Positions 34,157-42,411 of a stretch of 64,000 nucleotides of DNA are shown one piece after another; position 1 is the first letter of the stretch; each line of letters starts with the position of its first letter. A program made the position numbers and the translations under genes. The stretch is from assembly GCA_035940575.1 (NCBI GenBank), contig DASZER010000063.1:14648-78647 (forward strand). Direction: 5' to 3'. The DNA is from BP-191 sp035940575 (GTDB lineage: Bacteria > Actinomycetota > Actinomycetes > BP-191). Below the pieces are notes generated by a model. It worked only from the letters and a program-made list of their open reading frames with translations, had not been told where the DNA came from and made no database searches.

Positions 34157-35571
34157 CAGCCCCTCCTCCCCTGCCGCGGCGCGGGCGCGACGGCGCGGGC
34201 GAACAACCGCGGCGGCAGGTCGACGCCGCTGCGGCCGATCTGGTCGAGCTTGCGCGGCCGCAGGCCCGTCGCCTGCAACGACCCCGTGCCCTCGGAGCCG
34301 ACGGGCCCGGGCACGAACGTGAACAGGTCCTGCAACGTCACCACGTCGCCCTCGGTGCCCTGCACCTCGGCGATCGCGACGAGTCGGCGCGAGCCGTCGG
34401 CGAGGCGTTCGACGTGGACGATGAGGTCGACCGCGGACGCGACCTGCTCGCGGATCGCGCGGACCGGCAGGTCGAAGCCCGCCATCAGCACCATGGTCTC
34501 GAGCCGCGAGACGACGTCGCGCGGGGAGTTCGCGTGGACGGTCGTCAACGAGCCCTCGTGGCCGGTGTTCATCGCCTGGAGCATGTCGAGCGCCTCGGCG
34601 CCGCGGACCTCGCCGACGATGATCCGGTCGGGGCGCATGCGCAGCGCGTTGCGGACGAGGTCGCGGATGGTCACCGCACCCCGGCCCTCGGTGTTCGGCG
34701 GGCGCGCCTCCAACGTCACGACGTGCGGCTGCTGGAGCTGCAGCTCGGCCGCGTCCTCGATCGTGATGACGCGCTCGGTGTCGGGGATGAACGACGACAC
34801 GACGTTGAGCATCGTCGTCTTGCCCGAGCCGGTGCCGCCGGAGATGAGGACGTTGAGCCGCGCGCGGACACACGCCTCCAGGAACACCGCCGCGTCCATC
34901 GACAGCGTGGAGTTCCCGATGAGGTCGGTGACGGTGTACGGGCGCTCGGCGAACTTGCGGATCGTCATGACCGGGCCGTGGATGGCGAGCGGCGGCAGGA
35001 TCGCGTTGACGCGCGAGCCGTCCGGCAGCCGCGCGTCGACCATCGGCGAGCCCTCGTCCACGCGGCGGCCGACGGCGGACACGATCTTCTCGATGACCTG
35101 CCGGTAGTGCTGCTCGTCGGCGAAGCGCGCGTCGGTGCGCTCGATCTTCCCGCGCCGCTCGACGTAGATGTCGTCGAAGCCGTTGCACATGATCTCGTCG
35201 ACGGAGGAGTCGGCGAGCAGCGGGTCGAGCGGGCCGTAGCCGAGGATGTCGCTCGCGACCTCGGTGACGAAGCGCTTGCGGTCGCCGGCCGGCAGCTTCA
35301 CCGCGCCCTTCGCGATCGCCGCCTCCATGACCTTGCCGACCTCGGCGTCGATGTCCTCGACGGAGGCGAGGCGCGGCCCGAGGTCGGCGATGACGAGGTC
35401 GCGAACGGTGCGCTTCGCGGCCTCCCAGTCGGTCGCGGGCGCCGTGCGCGGGGCGGGTCGCGCCGAACGGCGCGGTGCCGTCGCCGCGCCCGCGCGCCGC
35501 CGCTGCGCGGGCACCGGCTTCGCGCCGGGCTGCTGCTTCTCGAGCTCGGCGAGACGTTCCGACAGCTTCAC
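34156..35571 (-). CDS. tadA: Tad/CpaF-type secretion ATPase
   Basis: 471 residues. Walker A GGTGSGKT is at 245-252, with the Asp box ITIEDAAELQL, the Walker-B-like IIVGEVRGAEALDML and the His box GHEGSLTTVHAN. The first 60 residues are a basic, Pro/Ala-rich linker. It drives assembly of Flp-type pili. GTG at 35569-35571 overlaps the CpaE-like stop. Confidence 0.93.
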   Translation of the reverse strand: MKLSERLAELEKQQPGAKPVPAQRRRAGAATAPRRSARPAPRTAPATDWEAAKRTVRDLVIADLGPRLASVEDIDAEVGKVMEAAIAKGAVKLPAGDRKRFVTEVASDILGYGPLDPLLADSSVDEIMCNGFDDIYVERRGKIERTDARFADEQHYRQVIEKIVSAVGRRVDEGSPMVDARLPDGSRVNAILPPLAIHGPVMTIRKFAERPYTVTDLIGNSTLSMDAAVFLEACVRARLNVLISGGTGSGKTTMLNVVSSFIPDTERVITIEDAAELQLQQPHVVTLEARPPNTEGRGAVTIRDLVRNALRMRPDRIIVGEVRGAEALDMLQAMNTGHEGSLTTVHANSPRDVVSRLETMVLMAGFDLPVRAIREQVASAVDLIVHVERLADGSRRLVAIAEVQGTEGDVVTLQDLFTFVPGPVGSEGTGSLQATGLRPRKLDQIGRSGVDLPPRLFARAVAPAPRQGRRG

Positions 35572-36845
35572 GGCTTCTCCTCGGGCAGGGCGACGCGGCG
35601 GGGCTTGAGGTCGGCGAGCAGGCGCGCGAGGAACCCGCGGCGGCGAACGGGCGCCGGCGTCGGGACGGCGACGCCGGGGACGATGCGCGAGAGGCCCTCG
35701 ACGAGGCGGCGGCTCACGTCCGAGGACGGGGCGGCCTCGGTGACCGGCTGGCCGAGGTTGACCGCGCGCGACACCTCGCGGTCGTACGGCAGCACGAGGT
35801 CCCACGCCCTGCCGAGGATCTGCTCGACGTCGCTGCCGGAGAACCCGACGTTCTTCTCGGCCTTGTTGAGGACGAGGTGCAGGCCGTCGGTCGGGATCTT
35901 CAGGCGTTCGAGCGTCGAGAGGAACACCCGCATGTTGTTGACGCTCGGGACGTCCAGGGTGGCGAGGACGATGAGGTTCTCGCTGATGTCGAACGACGAC
36001 AGGACGACCTCGTTCAACGACGGGGGCGTGTCGATGATCAGGTAGTCGTAGCGCTGGCGCACGGCCAGCAGGACGTCGGCGACCTGCGTCGCCGAGAGCG
36101 AGTCGGCGGCGATCGGGTCGCGCGGCGCCGCGAGGACGTCGAAGCCGCCCTCGTGCCTGGTCATCGCCGACTCCAGCGACCCCTCCTCGTGGAGGTCGAC
36201 GTCGACGATCGTGCGCGTCGGCCTGAGCTGGAGCATCGAGACGACCTCGCCGAACTGGAGGTCGAGGTCGACCATCGCGACGCGCTTGCCCGTGCCGCGC
36301 GCGAGGAGGTACGCGAGGTTCGACGCGAGGAACGTCTTGCCGCAGCCGCCCGTCGCGCTCGCCACCGTGATGGTGTGCGCCGGCTGCCGCTGCTCGGGCA
36401 CGACGACCGTCTCCTCGACGGTCTCCTCCTCGCGCTCGGCCGGGACCTCGACGCGCACCTCGACCCGGCGCGCGTTGGCCTGCGCGATGGCGGAGACGAG
36501 GACGCGGCGGATCGTCGGCGCGCCGGCCGGGAGCTTGATGATCTCGGCCGCGCCCGCCTTGACCAGCGTCACGGGCGCGGGCAGGTCCGACACCTTGCCC
36601 GCCACGACGACGACGGTCTCGGGGTGCTCGGCGTGCAGCTTCGCGACCCGGCGCATGCCGGCCGCGGACAGCTCGCTCGGGCCGACGACGAGGACGTCGA
36701 CGGGACCCTCCTCGAACGCCGCCACGACCTCGGCGGGACGTTCGAGCACCTCGACGTCCGGCTCGTCGGGCAGCGCGGCGACAGCCTTCGCGAGGCCCTT
36801 GACGAGGACGTCGCTCCGGTCGAAGACGACGATGCGCAACGTCAC
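35568..36845 (-). CDS. cpaE: CpaE/TadZ-type ATPase with receiver-like N-terminus
   Basis: 425 residues. Residues 1-120 resemble a response-regulator fold without a clear phospho-acceptor, and 155-410 form a MinD/ParA-type ATPase with deviant Walker A SATGGCGKTF (Lys170) and the MVDLDLQFG segment. Such proteins place Tad machines at the pole or other sites. A Glu-rich linker (EREEETVEETVVV) joins the parts. GTG start lies immediately after the cpaB stop (TAGGTG). Confidence 0.9.
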   Translation of the reverse strand: MTLRIVVFDRSDVLVKGLAKAVAALPDEPDVEVLERPAEVVAAFEEGPVDVLVVGPSELSAAGMRRVAKLHAEHPETVVVVAGKVSDLPAPVTLVKAGAAEIIKLPAGAPTIRRVLVSAIAQANARRVEVRVEVPAEREEETVEETVVVPEQRQPAHTITVASATGGCGKTFLASNLAYLLARGTGKRVAMVDLDLQFGEVVSMLQLRPTRTIVDVDLHEEGSLESAMTRHEGGFDVLAAPRDPIAADSLSATQVADVLLAVRQRYDYLIIDTPPSLNEVVLSSFDISENLIVLATLDVPSVNNMRVFLSTLERLKIPTDGLHLVLNKAEKNVGFSGSDVEQILGRAWDLVLPYDREVSRAVNLGQPVTEAAPSSDVSRRLVEGLSRIVPGVAVPTPAPVRRRGFLARLLADLKPRRVALPEEKP

Positions 36846-37508
36846 CTACGCGCCCTTCCTCGTGCCGGCGAGGACGAAGTACAGCGAGCGCTGCGAGGCC
36901 TGCGCGCCCACGATCTTCAGCGCCTGCGCCTCGTCCACGGCGAGCAGGAAGTTCAGCGTGCCGGCGCCGCCGCTGACCGGCGCGGCCGCGCCGGTGCCGG
37001 TGCCGGGCGTGGTCGCGATGACCTCGACGCCCTTGAGCAGCACCTCGGTGCGCGCGCCGCTGTCGGCCTTGGCGGAGGCGAGGACGTCGATGGTGTTGCC
37101 GGGGACGACGTAGCGCAGGCCGCCGGGCGCGAAGCCGAGCTCGACGCCGATGCCCTTCTTGCCCTTCGGCAGCACGACGCCGCCCTGCGCCGCCGTGCCC
37201 TGCACGCCGAACATCGCCGGCGTGACGACCTGCCCGGCCGACACCGCGACGAGCGCCACCTGGCCGTTGAGGGCCTGCGTGCTCGCGACGGCGTTGGCGG
37301 GAACGGCGCTCGACGGCAGCCTGCGCACGGCCAGCGGCGCGGTGGCCGCGGGGGTGCCGGCCACGACGTCGCGCGTCGCGACGACGACGGCGCGGGTGTC
37401 GCCGCCGCCGGAGGAGGAGTCGGACTTCACGTACGCGACCGCGGTGCCCGCGCCCAGCAGCGCCAGCACGATGCCGACGGCGATGATCAGGTGGTTGCGG
37501 CTTCTCAT
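36846..37508 (-). CDS. cpaB: CpaB/RcpC-type pilus assembly protein
   Basis: 220 residues. One N-terminal membrane helix (about 8-26), a SAF domain (VVVATRDVVAGTPAATAPLAVRRLP, about residues 40-100) and the RcpC/CpaB C-terminal beta region (GLRYVVPGNTIDVLAS). In Gram-negative Tad systems this protein links the pilus to the outer membrane; in actinobacteria it probably binds peptidoglycan or the pilus base. A second, diverged CpaB gene is at 59152. Confidence 0.88.
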   Translation of the reverse strand: MRSRNHLIIAVGIVLALLGAGTAVAYVKSDSSSGGGDTRAVVVATRDVVAGTPAATAPLAVRRLPSSAVPANAVASTQALNGQVALVAVSAGQVVTPAMFGVQGTAAQGGVVLPKGKKGIGVELGFAPGGLRYVVPGNTIDVLASAKADSGARTEVLLKGVEVIATTPGTGTGAAAPVSGGAGTLNFLLAVDEAQALKIVGAQASQRSLYFVLAGTRKGA

Positions 37509-37509
37509 C

Positions 37510-38022
37510 TCACTCTTCTCTCGCGGAGGCGGTCGACGTGACCGTCACGTCGTTCTCTGGGAAGGCACTGCCGTTGCCGGTGAGGCGCGACGCGGCGTTG
37601 GCGACGCGGCCGATGACCTGGAGGTCCACGGTCGTGCGGACCGTGAGGCTGACGGTGTCGCCCGCGACGGCGGGGATCGGCGCGGTGAGGTCCGCCGACG
37701 ACGCGTCGATGTCGGTGCACGCGTCGCCCTTGCAGACCGTGACGACGACGGTGAGGTCGTCGTCGCCGGCGGCGTCGCGCGCGAACCGCTGGATGTCCTC
37801 GAACGACGGGCGGCGCGTCAGCTCGCCGCTCGCGTTGCGGGTGCCGTTGGCGGCGACGGCGGTGGCGTAGCGCAGCGTCGAGGCCGACGCCTTGGACGTG
37901 CGCTGGTACGCGCGCGCCATGGAGAACAGCGGCAGCGCCCCGAACGCCACCAGCATCAGCAGCGACAGGAGCAGCGCGAGCTCCAGGGCGGCGACGCCGC
38001 GCTCGCCGGAGGGCCGCCTCAT
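37510..38022 (-). CDS. TadE-like pseudopilin 1
   Basis: 170 residues. It starts RRPSGERGVAALELALLLSLLMLVA, the TadE/TadG-type leader: a charged lead, Gly then a helix with Glu five residues on, the site where prepilin peptidase would cut. The rest is a small extracellular domain with a Cys pair (VCKGDACTD). ATG at 38020-38022 overlaps the stop of the next TadE gene (ATGA). Confidence 0.85.
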   Translation of the reverse strand: MRRPSGERGVAALELALLLSLLMLVAFGALPLFSMARAYQRTSKASASTLRYATAVAANGTRNASGELTRRPSFEDIQRFARDAAGDDDLTVVVTVCKGDACTDIDASSADLTAPIPAVAGDTVSLTVRTTVDLQVIGRVANAASRLTGNGSAFPENDVTVTSTASAREE

Positions 38023-38480
38023 GCCGCGTCCTCGACGCGCGCCTCGCCGCTGCCCGACAGCGTGATCGGCTCGCTGCGGCCGATCAGCGCGGTGAGCAGG
38101 TCGGCGAACGGGTTGTCGAGCGTGTGCGTCACGCGCACCCGCACCCAGCCGGTCGGCGTCCCCGCGACGGCGGCGCCGTCGGGGCAGGGCCCCTGGACCA
38201 GCGCGCCGTTCGCGTCGCGCACCTCGACGTGCGCGGAGTCGACCGCGTTGGCGGACAGGCGGCGGTTGACCTCGTCGACGACGTCGCACTGGCGGAACGC
38301 GTAGCCGCCGTCGGTCGTCGGGACGGCGGCGTAGCGGGCGGCTCGCTGGGCGGCGCGCTCGAGCTGCGCCTCGACGAACGCCTGCCACGCGAAGTACGCG
38401 CAGATGCCGACCAGCACCAGGAAGATCGGGACGACGAGCGCGAACTCCACCGTCGCCGTGCCCCGCTCGTCGCGCCTCAC
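38019..38480 (-). CDS. TadE-like pseudopilin 2
   Basis: 153 residues with leader RRDERGTATVEFALVVPIFLVL, a clear TadE motif (G-T-A-T-V-E-F) and helix, followed by a domain with two cysteines (FRQCDV and QGPCPD). It probably sits in the membrane or pilus as a minor subunit. GTG at 38478-38480 overlaps the TadG-like stop. The P-D-G-A loop has no known role. Confidence 0.87.
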   Translation of the reverse strand: MRRDERGTATVEFALVVPIFLVLVGICAYFAWQAFVEAQLERAAQRAARYAAVPTTDGGYAFRQCDVVDEVNRRLSANAVDSAHVEVRDANGALVQGPCPDGAAVAGTPTGWVRVRVTHTLDNPFADLLTALIGRSEPITLSGSGEARVEDAA

Positions 38481-40315
38481 AGGAAGCCCCCAGGGAGCGT
38501 GGGCTTGATCGTGGGCTTGATCGTGGGCAGCGTCGTCGTGGGCACCGGCAGCGTCGGCAGCGGGCTCGTCGGCAGCGGCGTCGTGGGCACCGTCGGCACG
38601 AGCGTCGTCGGCAGCGGCAGCGTGGGCAGCGGGCTCGTCGGCAGCGGCACCGTCGGCGTCGTCACCGGCGTCGGCGTGATCGACAGGATCCGGCAGGCGG
38701 TCGACGGCGTCGGGCCGGCGGGCAGGGTGACCGAGCACAGCGGCGTCGGGGTGGGCGGCGTGACGACGGGGTCGTAGCGGGTGTCGCCGCCGGCGCGGAC
38801 GAGGCCGCCGCGGAACGCGCCCGCCGCCTGCGTCGCGTGCAGCGGGACGGCCGCGTAGTTGGCGTCGCCGAGGTCCTGCACGAGCGCGGGCGTGACGTCG
38901 AAGAACGGCACCTCGTAGGCGCCGGTGATCCGGTTGACCTGCGGCGTCGTCGCGGCGCGCACGCACGGCGGCGCGCCGCTGACGACCTGCGTCACGCGGA
39001 TCGCGCCCGCCTCGGTGCAGTCGGCGGCGACGGTGCCGACCTGCACGAGGAGCACCTGCTCGCCGCTCTCGGCCGCGGCGCCGAGGATCTCGTCGGCGGT
39101 CGGCGCGTCGCCGGACGGCGGGTCGTAGATCTGCGACAGCGTGTCCCGCAGGCACTTCGTCAGGCGCAGGCTCGACAACGGCGCCGCGCCCGCCGTCGGG
39201 ACCGGCTGCGGCGCCGACGGGTCGATGCCGGCGAACGTGCCGTTGAGCGCGTCGACGGAGACGTTCGCGGCGCGGACGGCGGCGTCGGCGATCGCGTCGA
39301 CCTCGTCGAGCAGGGCGATGAGCTGCTTCTGCTGGGAGAGCAGGAGGGTGTTGAGGTTCTGCGGCGGGATGACGACCGTGGTGCCGTTCGACAGCGTCGT
39401 CTGGACGCCGAGGCCGCCCGCGCTCGCGGCGACCGCGCCGTCGGTGGCGGCGGTGATCGCGCGGCCGTCGTAGACGGGCACGACGACGGCGTTCTTGACG
39501 AGGCGCCGCGCGGTCGCGCGGCCGCTCGGCTCGCTGAACCTGTCGAACAGCGGCTCGCGCACCGGCTGGTCGATGCGGACGCTGACCTCGGGGCAGACGA
39601 GGTTGGGCAGCGCGCTGTCGAGGCGGATGCCGTACGCCGCGAGCACCGCCTGCACGGTCGCGAACTGCGAGGGGATCGTCGCGTCGAGCGCGCCGGTCAC
39701 GGAGTCGGTCGGCACCGAGCCGAACCCGACGAACGCGCTGCCCGTCGCGAGCCGCACGCCGACGCGGCCGTTGGCGCACGAGGGCTGCGGCTCGCCGTCG
39801 CCCTTGTAGAAGTCGTTGGCGTACGTCGCGGTCTCCGGCGACATCGCGTCGGTCGCGGTGGCGCACGCGACGGACAGGCTCTGGTCCGCCTCGGAGAGCA
39901 CGGCCGGCGGCGCGAACGGCCCGACGCCCGCGCAGCTCGCCGGGAGCGTGAGGGCGGAGGTCACCGCGCCGAGGACCGCGGAGGCGTTCGGGAGGACGCC
40001 CTTGGGGAGCCCGACGGTGCCGCACGCGGGCAGCGCGGCGGGTGCGGCGAGGCCTGCCTTGCCCGCGATCGTGGCGACGTCGGGGTAGGCCACGGACGGG
40101 CTCGGGATCTCCTCGTACGGGAAGTCGGTCGCGAGGAACGCCGTCGCCGCCGCCCGCACCGCGGCCTGGTCCGCGGCACGCTGCGACTCGTGCTCGCTCG
40201 CCGACCAGACGATGGCCGCGAACGCGAGCGCCACGCAGACGAGGACGACCGGGAACGTCACCGCCGCCAGTACGGCGATGGACCCGTCGTCCCCTCGCCG
40301 AAACCGGGACAACAC
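38477..40315 (-). CDS. TadG-like protein with Pro/Thr-rich repeat tail
   Basis: 612 residues. It opens with SRFRRGDDGSIAVLAAVTFP and one helix, as in TadG/Flp-associated proteins. A long extracellular region (about 50-525) with several cysteines follows, then about 85 residues of Pro/Thr/Leu repeats (PLPTSPLPTLPLPTT and variants) to a C-terminal GGFL. GTG at 40313-40315 has GGGAGGAG 4 bases upstream. The tail has no membrane anchor or sortase signal. It may be a stalk or surface-exposed spacer. First gene of the Tad operon. Confidence 0.8.
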   Translation of the reverse strand: MLSRFRRGDDGSIAVLAAVTFPVVLVCVALAFAAIVWSASEHESQRAADQAAVRAAATAFLATDFPYEEIPSPSVAYPDVATIAGKAGLAAPAALPACGTVGLPKGVLPNASAVLGAVTSALTLPASCAGVGPFAPPAVLSEADQSLSVACATATDAMSPETATYANDFYKGDGEPQPSCANGRVGVRLATGSAFVGFGSVPTDSVTGALDATIPSQFATVQAVLAAYGIRLDSALPNLVCPEVSVRIDQPVREPLFDRFSEPSGRATARRLVKNAVVVPVYDGRAITAATDGAVAASAGGLGVQTTLSNGTTVVIPPQNLNTLLLSQQKQLIALLDEVDAIADAAVRAANVSVDALNGTFAGIDPSAPQPVPTAGAAPLSSLRLTKCLRDTLSQIYDPPSGDAPTADEILGAAAESGEQVLLVQVGTVAADCTEAGAIRVTQVVSGAPPCVRAATTPQVNRITGAYEVPFFDVTPALVQDLGDANYAAVPLHATQAAGAFRGGLVRAGGDTRYDPVVTPPTPTPLCSVTLPAGPTPSTACRILSITPTPVTTPTVPLPTSPLPTLPLPTTLVPTVPTTPLPTSPLPTLPVPTTTLPTIKPTIKPTLPGGFL

Positions 40316-40449
40316 CGTGCTCCTCCCCGCACCCGAAGCCATATCCGACGATGCGGCACAAGTGGAGCGGCGGGTATGCCGCGCGAGAGGCATTTCGACC
40401 TGACACGGAGTGACTAGACGGGCGCGCGAACGGAGTAACGATCGCGGGC

Positions 40450-42354
40450 ATGGGCATGCCTGCGCACGTGACGAGGCGAAGCGTGGCGGCGGTGGCCGCA
40501 CTGGTGGCGTTCGGTGTCGGCGGTCCCGGCGGAGGCGTGGCCGCGGCCGACCACACGCCGCGCCTGACGAGCCAGGTCGTGGACGAGACGGGCAGCGTGG
40601 GGCGCGGCGCGCGGGCGGCGGTGGACGAGCTGCTGCGCGAGCGCGACGTGCAGCTCTACGCGGTGTTCGTGTCGTCGGTGGGCGCGTCGAGCGGCCCCGA
40701 CTACGCCGCGGCCGTGGCGCGCGAGAACGGCCTCGGCGGCAACGACGCCGTCCTCGTCGTCTCGCCGACCGAGCGGCGTTACGGCATGTGGGTCTCGTCG
40801 GGGCTGCGCGGCGTGACGCGCACGGAGGTCGACTCGGTTCTCTCGCGCCGGGTCGAGCCCGAGCTGCGCGCGGGCGACTGGGACGGCGCGGTGTCCGCGG
40901 CGGCCGACGGCCTCGGCGACGCGGTGAGCGGCGACGCGACGCGCTCCGGCGGCACCGGCACGGGCAGCGCGCGGGTGCTGCTGCTCCTCCTGCTCGTCGG
41001 CGGTGGCGCGTTCGTCGGCTGGCGGGCCTGGCAGCGGCGGCGCGCGGAGCGGGCGGTCGCGGCCGAGCGGGCGCGCGAGCACGAGCAGGTCGGCGGCGAG
41101 GCGGCGGCGGCGCTGATCCGCGTGGACGAGCGGCTGCGCGACGCCGACGCGGACGTGCGGCTCGTCGGCCTCACCTCCGACGACCCCGACGCGGCGGCGC
41201 TCTACGAACGCCTCGCCGGCGCGCGCGAGCACGTTCGAGTGGCGTTCGAGCTGCGGGCGCGCGAGGAGGACGCGCCGGACGTGGAGGCGTTGCGCCGGGT
41301 GCTGGCCGAGTGCGCCGCGGCCGACGAGCTGCTCGACGCGGTGACGGCGCGGACCGCGGAGCTGCGCGACGTGCAGCAGCACGCGCCCGAGACGTTGCGC
41401 GGGTTCGGCGCGCGCCTCGACGCGATCGTCGCGTCGGCGGGCGCGGCCGAGGCGTCGCTCGGCGCGCTGCGCGAGCGGGTGCCGGAGACGGCGCGCACGG
41501 TCGAGGGCAACCTGCCCGAGGCGCGCAAGCGTGTGGAGTATGCGCGGGCCGAGGTCGCGCGCGGGCTCGACGCGCTGCCCGACGTGCCCCGCGCGGCGCG
41601 GCACGCGCGGCTCGCCGAGCAGTCGGCGGCGCGCGCGGAGCAGCTCGTCGAGGCGGTCGCGCACCTGGAGCAGGCGGTGGCGGAGGCGACGGCGGCGCTG
41701 CCGGAGGCGTTGCGGACGGCCGAGCGCGCGGTCGCGGCGGCGCGCGCGGCGGGCGGCGTCGCGGGCGCCGACGACCGGGTCGCGCGGGCCGAGGCGGCGC
41801 TCGGGCAGGCGCGGGCGGAGCGCGACGTGGTCGTGGCGGTACGGCTCGCGGGCGAGGCGGCGGCGTACGCCGAGCCGGTCGTCGGCGCGGCGGCGTCGCG
41901 GCGCGAGGCGCTGGACGCGACGCTGGCGGCGGCGCGCACGGCGTACACGACGGCGTACGACTTCGTCGCGGCCCGCCGCGAGGGCGTCGGCGAGCGCCCG
42001 CGCGCGAAGCTCATGCAGGCCGAGCGCGAGCTGGAGAACGCCGAGGCGCTGCGCGGCTCCGACCCCGACGGCGCGCTCGACGCGGCCCGGCAGGCCGAAG
42101 CGCTGGCGTGGGAGGCGTACGAGCTCGCGGCCGACGACTTCGACCGGCTCGACCGCTACGACAGGCCGTACGGCGGCGGGTTCTTCGGCGGCTTCGGGAT
42201 GCCGTTGCCGCTGCCCATCCCGATCATCATCGGCGGCGGCGGTGGCTGGGGCGGCCACTGGGGCGGCGGCTGGGACGGGGGCTGGGACGGCGGCGGCCTC
42301 GGGGGCGGCGGCGACTTCGGCGGCGGTGGCGACTCGTTCGGCGGGACGTTCTAG
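40450..42354 (+). CDS. TPM-domain membrane protein with Gly-rich tail
   Basis: 634 residues. A signal peptide (to about residue 34) and a TPM domain (about 40-150, with YAVFVSSVGASSGPDYAAAVA and GNDAVLVVSPTERRYG) face outward. One helix follows (LLLLLLVGGGAFVGW), then about 350 residues of charged, Ala/Arg/Glu-rich coiled coil in the cytoplasm. A glycine-rich end with GWGGHWGGGWDGGW repeats and FGGTF closes it. TPM domains occur in proteins for membrane-protein repair and cell-envelope upkeep. Divergent from the Tad operon by 134 bases. Confidence 0.85.
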   Translation: MGMPAHVTRRSVAAVAALVAFGVGGPGGGVAAADHTPRLTSQVVDETGSVGRGARAAVDELLRERDVQLYAVFVSSVGASSGPDYAAAVARENGLGGNDAVLVVSPTERRYGMWVSSGLRGVTRTEVDSVLSRRVEPELRAGDWDGAVSAAADGLGDAVSGDATRSGGTGTGSARVLLLLLLVGGGAFVGWRAWQRRRAERAVAAERAREHEQVGGEAAAALIRVDERLRDADADVRLVGLTSDDPDAAALYERLAGAREHVRVAFELRAREEDAPDVEALRRVLAECAAADELLDAVTARTAELRDVQQHAPETLRGFGARLDAIVASAGAAEASLGALRERVPETARTVEGNLPEARKRVEYARAEVARGLDALPDVPRAARHARLAEQSAARAEQLVEAVAHLEQAVAEATAALPEALRTAERAVAAARAAGGVAGADDRVARAEAALGQARAERDVVVAVRLAGEAAAYAEPVVGAAASRREALDATLAAARTAYTTAYDFVAARREGVGERPRAKLMQAERELENAEALRGSDPDGALDAARQAEALAWEAYELAADDFDRLDRYDRPYGGGFFGGFGMPLPLPIPIIIGGGGGWGGHWGGGWDGGWDGGGLGGGGDFGGGGDSFGGTF

Positions 42355-42359
42355 GAAGG

Positions 42360-42398
42360 ACGAAGGCCGCGCCCCCTGACGGGTGGCGCGGCCTTCGT
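42360..42398. terminator. Bidirectional terminator between TPM gene and rho
   Basis: Perfect 14-bp stem ACGAAGGCCGCGCC / GGCGCGGCCTTCGT around an 11-base loop, between convergent genes. Confidence 0.85.
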
Positions 42399-42411
42399 GA
42401 CGTCGTGACCG

